Below are positions 27,599 through 35,125 of a stretch of 64,000 bases of DNA, in pieces (position 1 is the stretch's first letter; each line of letters begins with the position of its first letter). A program made the position numbers and the translations under genes. The stretch comes from an uncultured Verrucomicrobia subdivision 3 bacterium (GTDB lineage Bacteria > Verrucomicrobiota > Verrucomicrobiia > Limisphaerales > UBA11358). The stretch is taken from the NCBI GenBank assembly GCA_903884535.1, contig CAISEZ010000068.1:1-64000 (forward strand), given 5' to 3'. The notes beneath the pieces were generated by a model. That model made no database searches. It had not been told where the DNA came from and was given only the letters and a program-made list of their open reading frames with translations.

Positions 27599-28354
27599 AT
27601 GTTTCGTCCCTGCATTGACCTGCACGAAGGCAAAGTGAAGCAAATCGTCGGCGGCACGCTCGGCGACGCCGGCTTGCGCACGAATTTTGTGTCCGAGAAA
27701 TCCGCCGCCTGGTTCGCCGAACTCTACAAACGCGACGGACTTTTCGGCGGACACGTCATTCAACTTGGTTCCGGCAATGAAACCGAAGCACGAGCCGCGC
27801 TCACGGCCTTTCCCGGCGGCCTACATATTGGTGGCGGCGTGAATGCGACCAATGCGCGCGGCTGGCTCGATGCCGGCGCCTCGCACGTCATCGTGACGAG
27901 CTGGGTGTTCCGCGAAGGCCGCGTGGATTGGACGCGGCTCGAAGAACTCGTGAAAACCATCGGAAGAGAAAAGCTGGTTCTCGATTTGAGCTGCCGCAAG
28001 CGCGGCGACGATTATTTCGTTGTCACCGACCGCTGGCAGAAATTCACGGAACTGGCCGTGAACGTGGAGACTTTGGAAAAATTTTCCGAATTCTGCGCGG
28101 AATTTTTAGTCCACGCCGTGGACGTGGAAGGTTTGTGCCGGGGCATTGACGGCGAACTTGTGGAAAAACTGGGCCAGTGGTCGCCGATCCCAATGACTTA
28201 CGCCGGCGGCGCGAATTCGCTGGCGGACTTGGAAGCCGTGACAAAACTCGGCGGCGGGAAAGTGGATTTGACCATCGGCTCCGCGCTGGACCTTTTCGGT
28301 GGCAGCGGCGTGAGTTACGCGGACTGTGTAAAATTCAACCGCCGCCAGAAATAA
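27599..28354 (+). CDS. hisA: HisA-type isomerase of the eukaryotic (HIS6/HISN3) kind
   Basis: Phosphoribosylformimino-AICAR-phosphate isomerase, the fourth step of histidine synthesis, a TIM barrel of 251 residues. The motifs are those of yeast HIS6 and plant HISN3, not the usual bacterial HisA: FRPCIDLHEGKVKQIVGGTL, NFVS, GGHVIQLG, GASHVIVTSWVF, LVLDLSCRKRG, HAVDVEGLCRGID and VDLTIGSALDLFGG. Catalytic Asp candidates are D7 (CIDLH) and D129 (LVLDLSC). A TTTCCGC repeat lies upstream, and the 3' end forms part of a hairpin terminator. No other his gene is adjacent. Transfer from a eukaryote or an old paralogue is inferred. Confidence 0.93.
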   Translation: MFRPCIDLHEGKVKQIVGGTLGDAGLRTNFVSEKSAAWFAELYKRDGLFGGHVIQLGSGNETEARAALTAFPGGLHIGGGVNATNARGWLDAGASHVIVTSWVFREGRVDWTRLEELVKTIGREKLVLDLSCRKRGDDYFVVTDRWQKFTELAVNVETLEKFSEFCAEFLVHAVDVEGLCRGIDGELVEKLGQWSPIPMTYAGGANSLADLEAVTKLGGGKVDLTIGSALDLFGGSGVSYADCVKFNRRQK

Positions 28355-28367
28355 ATCCGGCGGCGGT
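28337..28367. terminator. Bidirectional hairpin between hisA and a PEP-CTERM gene
   Basis: ACCGCCGCC and GGCGGCGGT form a 9-bp stem with a 12-nt loop that includes the hisA stop. On the minus strand it runs into TTGAATTTT. A near-copy occurs at 29590-29622. Confidence 0.65.
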
Positions 28368-28404
28368 AATTGGGGCAAATAGTAATTAGGTAGCCGGCTC
28401 CGAT

Positions 28405-29412
28405 TCAGCCTTTACGAGTGAGTCGCCGACTCACAAACAATCCAGCCGCGCCCAACATCAAAAAGCTGCTGGTGACGGGTTCTGGAACGGTAGTGATCGT
28501 AAGATTATCCCAGATGTCGGCGTTGAACAGTTGGTTATTGGCGGCCGAGCTGCCGGACAGACCGGAGTCATCCGCGCCAAGCGATACCTGACTCCCTGCC
28601 AAGGTCAGAGCTGAATCCGGCACGGTGGCGATGGTGTGCCCATCAATGGCCCAAGTCATGTTCACGCCGTCTTGCGTAATAGTCATGGTGTGCCAGGCAA
28701 AACCAATAATACCGACCGGCGTGCTCCCACCCTGGGTTGCCGATAAGGCAATCTGGGCAGCGGGCGCGGTATGGGAACCGAGAAAGTTGTAATATGGATC
28801 GGTGTAGGAGGCCGAGGTTGAACTGGTTCCGGCGGCCCAGTAGCCAGCGGTTGTAGGGTTCGGGTGCGTATTGCCCGTGTAAACACGATACTCTTGATTG
28901 GCACCGCCACCGTTATCATGGAAGGCTTCCACAAGGAGGCCATTGTTGGCAGCGACGTATTGCAGGCTTGTTCCAGTAGTGCCAACGCCCATCGCCGTGC
29001 CCGTGCTTCCATTGACGCCGCTGGAGGCGATACTGGTGCCACTCCCGATATAATTGCCCCAGACGTCGGCGCTAATCACGTATTGGCTTGGGAGCGAGAC
29101 GCCTGTGGTCGCAACCTCGACCGCCCCAACAACCGTGCCGACGGAACTCTGCAGATTATCCACTCGCAAACGCAAACCGAAGGTTGATCCATCGGTAGTA
29201 TTCGGAGCCGCGGGAATACCCAGAGCCGAATAATCATAGCCAAACGTCGCGTCAGATGACGGCCCGGTAGCACCGGGTGTGACAAAGGTGTTGTAATTGG
29301 CCGCGTCAGTCGAACTGCTGAAGCCGTCGGAATAGATGACCTGCGCGTTCAAAGCTAACGGCACCAAAGCCACCACCGCGCAGGAACCAAGCAGGATTAT
29401 TTTTGAGTTCAT
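28405..29412 (-). CDS. Secreted PEP-CTERM protein, concanavalin-like
   Basis: A 335-residue surface protein. The ATG at 29412 gives a signal peptide (MNSKIILLGSCAVVALVPLA, cleaved near NAQV). The body is Gly/Ser/Thr-rich with beta-strand patterns such as VISADVWGNYIG and GFAWHTMTITQDGVNMTWAIDGHTIATV, which look like a lectin/laminin-G type jelly roll. The C terminus is VPEPVTSSFLMLGAAGLFVSRRLTRKG in outline: PEP motif, hydrophobic helix, basic tail. Sorting would need an exosortase, which is absent from the window. It is preceded by a nested inverted repeat at 29501-29557 that may regulate it. Ligand unknown. Confidence 0.8.
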   Translation of the reverse strand: MNSKIILLGSCAVVALVPLALNAQVIYSDGFSSSTDAANYNTFVTPGATGPSSDATFGYDYSALGIPAAPNTTDGSTFGLRLRVDNLQSSVGTVVGAVEVATTGVSLPSQYVISADVWGNYIGSGTSIASSGVNGSTGTAMGVGTTGTSLQYVAANNGLLVEAFHDNGGGANQEYRVYTGNTHPNPTTAGYWAAGTSSTSASYTDPYYNFLGSHTAPAAQIALSATQGGSTPVGIIGFAWHTMTITQDGVNMTWAIDGHTIATVPDSALTLAGSQVSLGADDSGLSGSSAANNQLFNADIWDNLTITTVPEPVTSSFLMLGAAGLFVSRRLTRKG

Positions 29413-29500
29413 AGGTAAATGTTTTGGGGCCATATTTTGAAAATTAGGATTTCCTTAACTTCTAGCGTCTTTTATGACACGCCCGTCGCCTGTTGGCTAC

Positions 29501-29557
29501 AAAAAAAATCAAATTGGCCGCCCAGCCATACCCCTATTTTTGGGGGTAATTTGATTT
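29501..29557 (-). promoter_or_regulatory. Nested inverted repeat with T-run upstream of PEP-CTERM gene
   Basis: The outer arms AAATCAAATT (29506-29515) and AATTTGATTT (29548-29557) are perfect complements. Inside lies TACCCC (29529-29534) with GGGGTA (29543-29548). On the minus strand the outer stem is followed by eight Ts, 89 bases before the PEP-CTERM start. It could be an attenuator, an operator, or the second terminator of the upstream gene. Confidence 0.6.
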
Positions 29558-29589
29558 GAGCCGGGCCGGCAACCGCCGGAAACAAAAAC

Positions 29590-29622
29590 AACCGTCGCCA
29601 GAAATAAATTCCAGCGGCGGTT
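29590..29622 (-). terminator. Terminator of the Cys-motif secreted protein gene
   Basis: AACCGTCGC pairs with GCGGCGGTT (one G-T wobble). On the minus strand a T-rich tract follows. Of about 32 bases 29 match the hairpin at 28337-28367. Confidence 0.75.
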
Positions 29623-29640
29623 GGTTGGAGAATTGGCGGT

Positions 29641-29970
29641 TTACTTGGCGGCTTCCAGCTTGCTGACGGTCATCATTTCCTTGCCGTCCTTTTCGGTGAC
29701 CACGCCGGTGGCGGTCACTTTCTTGGAATCGCCGTGGCAGACGTCTTCGTGCATGGCGTCGCTCACATCATTTTTTGTCAGGTAATAATTGACGGTCTTG
29801 CCGTCCTGCTTGACCTGGATGACATTCTGGCATTTGGCCGTTTCATGGAGCGTGCATTTGCCGCAGACCATGTCGCCGGTGATCGTGGTCACCTTGTCTT
29901 CGGCGAACGCACGCGTTGAAACGCCGGCCAGCACCAGGCCGGCCAGGATTGTGATGATAAATTTCTTCAT
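29641..29970 (-). CDS. Small secreted protein with CxxC motif, possibly DUF6370
   Basis: A 109-residue exported protein. A signal peptide covers residues 1-23 (MKKFIITILAGLVLAGVSTRAFA). The mature part begins with MVCGKCTLHETAKC (three Cys, C-x2-C-x7-C), then VNYYLTKND, VCHGDSKKVTATG and a Lys-rich end. The pattern suits a small metal- or haem-binding periplasmic protein and resembles DUF6370 from memory; related small proteins occur in Planctomycetes and Verrucomicrobia. It has its own terminator at 29590-29622. Function unknown. Confidence 0.75.
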   Translation of the reverse strand: MKKFIITILAGLVLAGVSTRAFAEDKVTTITGDMVCGKCTLHETAKCQNVIQVKQDGKTVNYYLTKNDVSDAMHEDVCHGDSKKVTATGVVTEKDGKEMMTVSKLEAAK

Positions 29971-30046
29971 AGTTTTTTTGGTTTGGTTTTTTGGCTACCA
30001 GTTAAAGACACCATAGCTAATAATTTTGTTCAATTAAAATAATGCC

Positions 30047-30565
30047 CTAAACCGCAAACAAATCCGTCACGGTGATTTTGAACTGGGGCACCAGCTTCTC
30101 CACCAGCACTTCACGGCCGGCCAGAATGCCTTTGAGTTGGAGGCCGAATTCCGTGCTGTGATAAATTTCCACGTTGTCATAGCGCGGGTCAATCATCCAC
30201 AGCCGCGGCACGCGGATCTGGTCGTAGATTTCTTTTTTGGTCACGGTGTCAGCGCGGTGGTCGTCACGGCTGACGATTTCCACGGCGAGAAACAGCTTGC
30301 CGGTGGCGGCCGCCACCAGCGCGAGGTCGGGACAGAAAGCTGAACTGCGGGAAATTTGAACCTGAGTGCGCGGCGGCAGCAATTGCATGGCGGTCAGACC
30401 GGCAACACTTCCGGCCATCTCACGATGCAACCGGTCACAAATCTTTTCATGCCGCTCAACCGGCGCGGATCGCGGCAGGGTCGCGCCCTCGATGATTTCT
30501 TCGTAATGCCGGCTCACGGCCTCAAGAAAACACTCCTTTGAGCTTTCGGCAAGTGGCGTTTTCAT
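30047..30565 (-). CDS. Uma2-family (DUF820) PD-(D/E)xK endonuclease-like protein
   Basis: A 172-residue protein of the Uma2/DUF820 family, restriction-endonuclease fold. The key parts are PDLALV (the PD of the active site), FLAVEIVSRDD (the ExK-type strand), then KKEIYDQIRVPRLWMIDPRYDNVEIY, shown here by its first and last residues K and Y. The ATG at 30565 (MKTPLAESSKECF) is chosen; the longer frame to 30607 adds 14 unlikely residues. These proteins are numerous in Cyanobacteria and Chloroflexi and often mobile, but their role is unknown. Nothing beside it suggests a partner gene. Confidence 0.85.
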   Translation of the reverse strand: MKTPLAESSKECFLEAVSRHYEEIIEGATLPRSAPVERHEKICDRLHREMAGSVAGLTAMQLLPPRTQVQISRSSAFCPDLALVAAATGKLFLAVEIVSRDDHRADTVTKKEIYDQIRVPRLWMIDPRYDNVEIYHSTEFGLQLKGILAGREVLVEKLVPQFKITVTDLFAV

Positions 30566-30678
30566 GCCAAGATGACGACCGGGTTCCAGCCAGCCAGCCG
30601 CCAGCACCGTTTTAATTCAAAAGAGAGCTTGCAAAACGGCGCGGGGCCAGATAGTTTCCACGTCCTTTTGAAAAATTT

Positions 30679-30936
30679 ATGTCAGTAAAAATTCGCATGA
30701 AACGTGTTGGCACCAAGAACACCCCGGTGTTCCGCATCGTGGTGGCCGACAGCCGCAGTCCGCGTGATGGCAAGTTCATTGAAGATCTTGGCACCTATCA
30801 TCCCCTCAAACAGGGTGATAATTACACTTTGAAACTTGACCGCGCCCAATATTGGTTGAGCAAGGGCGCGCAGCCGAGCGATACCGTGGCGAGCTTTATC
30901 AAGAAAGCCGTCAAAGCCGCGCCGGCCGCTGCTTAA
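30679..30936 (+). CDS. rpsP: 30S ribosomal protein S16
   Basis: S16 of the small subunit, 85 residues, normal length. It starts [20 protein letters not shown] and contains [21 protein letters not shown], cited by its ends VADS and TYHP; the C terminus is Ala-rich. First gene of the conserved rpsP-khpA-trmD-rplS operon, 14 bases before khpA. The start is preceded by AAAAATTT rather than a Shine-Dalgarno sequence. TTGCAA at about 30629 and TAGTTT 17 bases on could be a weak promoter, not proven. Confidence 0.97.
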   Translation: MSVKIRMKRVGTKNTPVFRIVVADSRSPRDGKFIEDLGTYHPLKQGDNYTLKLDRAQYWLSKGAQPSDTVASFIKKAVKAAPAAA

Positions 30937-30950
30937 CGATTTTCCGCGCA

Positions 30951-31199
30951 ATGCAGGAGTTCGTCGCATACGTCGTCAAGGGACTCGTGCAACATCCGGA
31001 GGCCGCCAGCGTGACTCCGGTGGAGCGCAATGGCGTGACGGTTTACGAATTGCGCCTGCATCCGTCGGATGTGGGCAAAATTATTGGTCGTCAGGGCGTG
31101 ACCATTAATGCAATCCGTTCGCTGCTGCTGGCCGGCAGTGCGAAAAAGGGATTGCGTTGCTCGTTGGAAATTGTCGAAGACAAACCGGCGGGCGTTTGA
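30951..31199 (+). CDS. khpA: KH-domain RNA-binding protein KhpA
   Basis: A small KH protein of 82 residues, the usual neighbour of rpsP. It starts MQEFVAYVVKGLVQHP and has the KH loop GKIIGRQG near residues 42-49. The longer frame beginning at 30852 overlaps rpsP and is rejected. KhpA binds RNA and in some bacteria acts with KhpB/EloR in cell elongation; in ribosome operons it may assist rRNA maturation. It is followed by trmD 15 bases on. Confidence 0.93.
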   Translation: MQEFVAYVVKGLVQHPEAASVTPVERNGVTVYELRLHPSDVGKIIGRQGVTINAIRSLLLAGSAKKGLRCSLEIVEDKPAGV

Positions 31200-31214
31200 A
31201 AATTTGCGGCACGC

Positions 31215-31880
31215 ATGAAGATTGACGTGCTGACCTTGTTTCCGGCGATGTTCGCCGGGCCGCTGGATGAAAGCATCATCAAGCGCGCGCGCACCAAAGG
31301 TTTTTTGGATTTAAAAATCCACGACCTGCGTGATTGGACGCATGATAAACATCGGACGGTGGATGACCGGCCGTTCGGCGGCGGGCCGGGAATGCTCATG
31401 AAGCCAGAGCCGCTGTTTGAGGCGGTCGAGAGTTTACGGCGCGAAAAAACGCGCGTGATTTTGTTTTCGCCGAGCGGGCGGAAGTTCAATCAAACGATTG
31501 CGCGCGAATTGGCGCAGCAGGACGATTTGTTGCTCATCACGGGCCATTACGAAGGTTTTGATGAGCGGGTGCGCGAGGCGCTGGTGGATGACGCGCTGTC
31601 GGTCGGCGATTATGTGCTGACGAACGGTGCCCTGCCGGCGATGATCGTGGTGGATGCGGTGACGCGGCTGTTGCCCGGCGTTTTGGGCGATGACGAAAGT
31701 TCGCTGGACGAATCGTTCAGCCACGGGTTGCTGGAATATCCGCAATACACGCGGCCGGCGGAATTTCGCGGGATGAAAGTGCCGGAGATTTTGCTTTCGG
31801 GCAATCACGCCGAGATCGAAAAATGGCGGCGCGAGCAGGCAAAGTTGCGGACAAAAGAAAAACGCCCAGATTTATTGTAG
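31215..31880 (+). CDS. trmD: tRNA (guanine-37-N1)-methyltransferase TrmD
   Basis: TrmD methylates G37 of tRNAs reading CNN codons, preventing frameshifts. It has 221 residues, the short form. Signatures: [30 protein letters not shown], the SAM-knot region [29 protein letters not shown] and [21 protein letters not shown] in outline (S156, E169, Y172, R175). Third gene of the operon. The stop codon lies at the edge of a REPIN-like element that separates it from rplS. Confidence 0.96.
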   Translation: MKIDVLTLFPAMFAGPLDESIIKRARTKGFLDLKIHDLRDWTHDKHRTVDDRPFGGGPGMLMKPEPLFEAVESLRREKTRVILFSPSGRKFNQTIARELAQQDDLLLITGHYEGFDERVREALVDDALSVGDYVLTNGALPAMIVVDAVTRLLPGVLGDDESSLDESFSHGLLEYPQYTRPAEFRGMKVPEILLSGNHAEIEKWRREQAKLRTKEKRPDLL

Positions 31881-31944
31881 CAGCCGACGTGAGTCGGCTC
31901 AAAAATGTAGAAAAAAGTTAAAGCCGATTCACATCGGCTGCCAC
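31877..31944. repeat. REPIN-like element 2 between trmD and rplS
   Basis: Two hairpins face each other: AGCCGAC-GTGA-GTCGGCT (31882-31899) and AGCCGAT-TCAC-ATCGGCT (31922-31939). Each is a perfect 7-bp stem with a 4-nt loop; the loops are complementary. The arms differ by a C-G to T-A change that keeps pairing. Confidence 0.85.
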
Positions 31945-31959
31945 GAATAGAAAAATTTT

Positions 31960-32337
31960 ATGAACCAGACATTGTTGAAAAAAATTCAATCGGCGCAGTT
32001 TCGCAAAGAAGCCGCGGTTTTCTCGGTCGGCGATTCGGTGAAAGTCCACACGAAGGTTGTCGAAGGCGACAAGGAACGCATTCAGATTTTTGCGGGCGTC
32101 GTCATGGGCAAACGCGGCACCGGCTTGAATGAGACGTTCACCGTCCGCCGCATCAGCTACGGAGAAGGTGTGGAACGCATTTTTCCGATCCATTCGCCGC
32201 GCGTGGACAAGGTGGAAGTCGAGCGCCACGGCTCCGTGCGCCGCGCCAAGCTCACCTACCTGCGCAAACGCATCGGCAAAGGCGCCACGCTCGTCAAGGA
32301 ACGCGCCAAGGTCGTCGCTCCGAAGGCGGCGAAGTAA
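31960..32337 (+). CDS. rplS: 50S ribosomal protein L19
   Basis: L19 lies at the 30S-50S interface. The protein has 125 residues with a basic Ala/Lys tail. It shows the block [20 protein letters not shown] in outline ([14 protein letters not shown]), then [21 protein letters not shown] and the RRAKLTYLR motif near 97-105. AAAAATTTT directly precedes ATG. Last gene of the rpsP operon; a strong terminator follows 24 bases after the stop. Confidence 0.97.
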   Translation: MNQTLLKKIQSAQFRKEAAVFSVGDSVKVHTKVVEGDKERIQIFAGVVMGKRGTGLNETFTVRRISYGEGVERIFPIHSPRVDKVEVERHGSVRRAKLTYLRKRIGKGATLVKERAKVVAPKAAK

Positions 32338-32361
32338 TCAGCCGATTTTAATTTTAATCAC

Positions 32362-32389
32362 AGGCGAGGCTAAACTCCTCGCCTTTTTT
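32362..32389 (+). terminator. Rho-independent terminator of the rpsP operon
   Basis: An 8-bp perfect stem (AGGCGAGG/CCTCGCCT) with a 7-nt loop is followed by a run of Ts, 24 bases after the rplS stop. Confidence 0.9.
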
Positions 32390-32502
32390 ATTCGCTCAAC
32401 ATGCTCGTCTTGTTGATGTTGCAATGAAGATTGACGGCGGCTGGTCGAAATGGCTACACTGGTTCACCGGCTAACGCATGAAGCGCGGCCGGTAAAAAAT
32501 TT

Positions 32503-32697
32503 ATGTCTGAAGGATATTGCGTCAAATGCAAGGCCAAGAAACCCATCGCCGACGGCGTTGAGGAAACCATGAAAAACGGGCGCAAGGCCATCAAAGGAAA
32601 ATGCCCCACCTGCGGCACCGTAATGTTCAAAATTTTAGGCAAAGCCGCCGCACCCGCCGCACCCGCAACTCCCACCACCCCGCCGCCCCAAGTTTAA
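32503..32697 (+). CDS. Small zinc-ribbon protein (DUF5679-like)
   Basis: A 64-residue protein with two CxxC knuckles, YCVKCKAKKPI (C6, C9) and CPTCGTVMF (C34, C37), spaced to bind one zinc. The block MKNGRKAIKGKCPTCG is typical of DUF5679, a family often found with topoisomerase or in actinobacteria. The tail is Ala/Pro-rich and unstructured. AAAAAATTT precedes the ATG. It is followed 4 bases later by the tandem NDK gene, so they are probably one transcript. Function unknown; DNA or protein binding is a guess. Confidence 0.8.
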   Translation: MSEGYCVKCKAKKPIADGVEETMKNGRKAIKGKCPTCGTVMFKILGKAAAPAAPATPTTPPPQV

Positions 32698-32701
32698 ATT
32701 T

Positions 32702-33874
32702 ATGTCGCAACAGCTCGCCTACGTCATCATCACCCCGTATTCACTTTATAAATCCCGCACCGGCGGCATCCTGACCCGCCTCATCACCCGCACTGGGTTG
32801 GACCTGGCCGGACTTCGGATGTTCGCCCCCAGCGCGGAACTCGTGAAGGAATATGCGGACACCATTCTGTCCGCCCACGACACGCAGGACCGGAAAATCC
32901 AGGAACTGCTCCAGCAATACGTCCTCAAAAATCTTTCGCCCGATCCAAAGACCGGCCGTCGCCGGCGCGTGATGATGATGCTGTTTCGCGGCGATGAAGC
33001 CGTGCGCAAAGTCCGTTCCGTGGTTGGCAATTTGAGCCCTGACCGCCGCGGCGGCGAAACCATCCGCGACACTTACAGCGACCTCATCATGAATGATGAC
33101 GGCAGTGTTCGTTATTTTGAACCCGCCGTGCTAGCCGCGCCGAACGTCGAGGAAGCCGACCGCAAACTGAAAATGTGGGCGCGCTATTCGGACAACGATG
33201 GCGGCGTTTTGGAAAACGTCATCAACTACGCGCCCGGCGACAAACCGGAGCGCACACTGGTGCTCATCAAGCCGGACAATTTCCGGTTTCCCACTGGCCG
33301 CCCCGGCAACGTCATTGATTTCTTCTCGCGCACCGGCCTTTACATCGTCGGCGCAAAAGTGCTGCCGATGAGCACCGCGCAGGCGATGGAATTTTACGGT
33401 CCCGTCCGCGAATTCCTCCGCGCCAAACTGAAAGACGGCGTCAGCGCCAAGGCCAAAGACATTCTGGAAAAAGAATTTAATTTCAAGATTTCCGCCGCCG
33501 ACCAGAAAGCGCTCGGCGAAATTCTGGGGCCGATCCAGGGCGACTCGCAGTTCGACAACATCGTTCGCTTCATGTCCGGCCACGCGCCCGGCGAGATTCC
33601 CGAAGCCGACTGGGCCAAACCCGGCACCGAAAAGTGCATCGCGCTGGTTTATGAAGGCGTTGGAGCGGTGAATAAAATCCGCGACGTGCTCGGGCCGACT
33701 GATCCGTCCAAGGCGCCGCCCGGATCCATCCGCCGCGAATTCGGCTCCACCATCATGGTCAACGCCGCGCATGCCAGCGATTCTGTCGAAAACGCCCAGC
33801 GCGAATTCGGCATCGTCAAGCCGGGGGAAAATAATTTCAAGCAGGTCGTCGAGGAAGCCTTCGGAAAAATATGA
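32702..33874 (+). CDS. Protein with two nucleoside-diphosphate-kinase-like domains
   Basis: 390 residues against about 140 for a normal NDK. The second domain (about 185-390) starts ERTLVLIKPDNFRF and has the catalytic His in VNAAHASDSVENAQREF, matching NxxHGSDS. The first domain (about 4-165) has LAYVIITPYSLYKSRTGGILTRL and GGETIRDTYSD but where the catalytic His should be it reads FEPAVLAAPNVEEA, so it is probably inactive. Inserts are present in domain two (residues 240-310). It may be a housekeeping NDK with a regulatory copy, or a specialised enzyme. A REPIN-like element starts 4 bases after the stop. Confidence 0.85.
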   Translation: MSQQLAYVIITPYSLYKSRTGGILTRLITRTGLDLAGLRMFAPSAELVKEYADTILSAHDTQDRKIQELLQQYVLKNLSPDPKTGRRRRVMMMLFRGDEAVRKVRSVVGNLSPDRRGGETIRDTYSDLIMNDDGSVRYFEPAVLAAPNVEEADRKLKMWARYSDNDGGVLENVINYAPGDKPERTLVLIKPDNFRFPTGRPGNVIDFFSRTGLYIVGAKVLPMSTAQAMEFYGPVREFLRAKLKDGVSAKAKDILEKEFNFKISAADQKALGEILGPIQGDSQFDNIVRFMSGHAPGEIPEADWAKPGTEKCIALVYEGVGAVNKIRDVLGPTDPSKAPPGSIRREFGSTIMVNAAHASDSVENAQREFGIVKPGENNFKQVVEEAFGKI

Positions 33875-33877
33875 CTT

Positions 33878-33938
33878 GGTGGGGCTGATCTGCCGGTCAG
33901 CCTTTTCAATTGGGGCGGCGCAACAGTGCCGCCCGACC
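33878..33938. repeat. REPIN-like element 3 after the tandem NDK gene
   Basis: The left hairpin is GGCTGATC-TGCC-GGTCAGCC (33883-33902) and the right one GGCGGCGC-AACA-GTGCCGCC (33914-33933), each an 8-bp stem with one wobble and a 4-nt loop. In the outer inverted alignment T-A in one arm corresponds to G-C in the other, and A-T to C-G, so pairing is kept. Confidence 0.7.
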
Positions 33939-33947
33939 AGAAACTTC

Positions 33948-33978
33948 AAGCCCACGCCCAGCGTGGGCTTTTTTATTT
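33948..33978 (+). terminator. Rho-independent terminator of the NDK operon
   Basis: A perfect 10-bp stem (AAGCCCACGC/GCGTGGGCTT) with loop CCA is followed by a T-rich tract. Confidence 0.92.
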
Positions 33979-34012
33979 ATCCATGAACAAAAGATTTTCA
34001 CCGTGAAATAAA

Positions 34013-34053
34013 AAAAACAGCGGAGACGCGTATTTTTGCGCTCCGCTGTTTTT
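34013..34053. terminator. Terminator of the PEP-CTERM metalloprotease gene
   Basis: AAAAACAGCGGAG and CTCCGCTGTTTTT form a 13-bp stem around a 15-nt loop, flanked by A-rich and T-rich ends, so it can work in both directions. It lies 24 bases after the leftward gene. Confidence 0.88.
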
Positions 34054-34076
34054 CTAAAAATTTTCCAGTTGCCCGT

Positions 34077-35042
34077 TTATTCGGCTTTCTGGCTGCGTTT
34101 GCGATAGCCAGCCACCGCGATCAATCCAAAGCCCAGCAGCGCCAGGCTGCCGGGTTCCGGCACCACACCGGTCTCCAAAGCCAAGCCCGAAGCGGTGAGG
34201 TTCCAGCCAATCACGTCAAGCGCGGTTAACTCAATGGGTCCCAAGTTCAACTGCGCACCGGGCGTGCCAAAAGCGTCTTGCACATGATTGGTTGCGCCAG
34301 TGGCCCAATCAGAATAATCACCGCTGCTGGATTGGTTGAAGCCGCTTAAATCAGTCACGCCGCCATTGATGGAAAAATAAGCGGTCGCGCTAGAACTGCT
34401 GGTAAAACTCCTGACCCCCGGTGCGCTGTAACGAAACAAATCCAGCGGACCTACCGCACCGGTCGTGGTGGGCAAACTCGAACCGGGGCCGCCAATGCCC
34501 AGAACCTCATCAATCTCGTGCATCGCCACGGCTTGCAGATCGTAGAAACTGCCATTCTGCCCACCGGTGCGAGAGAGATTCATGATCGACGTGTTCAAGC
34601 TGATCGTGCCGTCGGGACCGCCAGTGTAGTTGGCTAAACCGAGTGCCCGCGCCAGCGCGGTTTGCTCTGACACGTTCGCAGTGCCGTTCACCGGATTGTT
34701 TGCCTGATTGGGAAGGCTGGCGATGGCTGTAACGTCGGCCGCGGACAAAGTCTGGTTGTTTTGCAACTGACTGTAATAAGTGCTGTAGCCAGGTGAATAG
34801 TGCAGCGTGCTGCTGCTGCCCAAACCGCTGCTGGTTTCTTGAAACGTAATATTAACCGTGGTGTTATTGGCGATGTAGCTGTCCATCGTCGAAATATCCG
34901 CTAAAATCGACGCCTCGATGGTCGCGGCGTTCGGATCGCTCGTGATGTTCGAGGCGAAGGTGGGAATGATATTCAGGTTGGCCTGGGCCGATACGCAGCC
35001 GGCGGCAACCACGGTGCAAATTTTCAACAAGGGGCTTTTCAT
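34077..35042 (-). CDS. NF038122-like metalloprotease with PEP-CTERM signal
   Basis: A 321-residue secreted protein. Signal peptide 1-21 (MKSPLLKICTVVAAGCVSAQA). The middle carries the zinc-type motif AVAMHEIDEVLGIGG (HExxE near residue 173), preceded by DGTISLNTSIMNLSR, as in NF038122-type metalloproteases. The C terminus is VPEPGSLALLGFGLIAVAGYRKR: PEP motif, hydrophobic helix and basic tail. It would be displayed or released by an exosortase. No exosortase is in the window. The protease role is inferred from the motif; substrate unknown. A strong terminator follows. Confidence 0.85.
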   Translation of the reverse strand: MKSPLLKICTVVAAGCVSAQANLNIIPTFASNITSDPNAATIEASILADISTMDSYIANNTTVNITFQETSSGLGSSSTLHYSPGYSTYYSQLQNNQTLSAADVTAIASLPNQANNPVNGTANVSEQTALARALGLANYTGGPDGTISLNTSIMNLSRTGGQNGSFYDLQAVAMHEIDEVLGIGGPGSSLPTTTGAVGPLDLFRYSAPGVRSFTSSSSATAYFSINGGVTDLSGFNQSSSGDYSDWATGATNHVQDAFGTPGAQLNLGPIELTALDVIGWNLTASGLALETGVVPEPGSLALLGFGLIAVAGYRKRSQKAE

Positions 35043-35125
35043 TTTTCTTCGGGTTCGTTGACTATCACTATTCTGCTTACTCTGATTTAGAAAAAATAAT
35101 AAAACCGGCCGGCACCCGTCAACGC

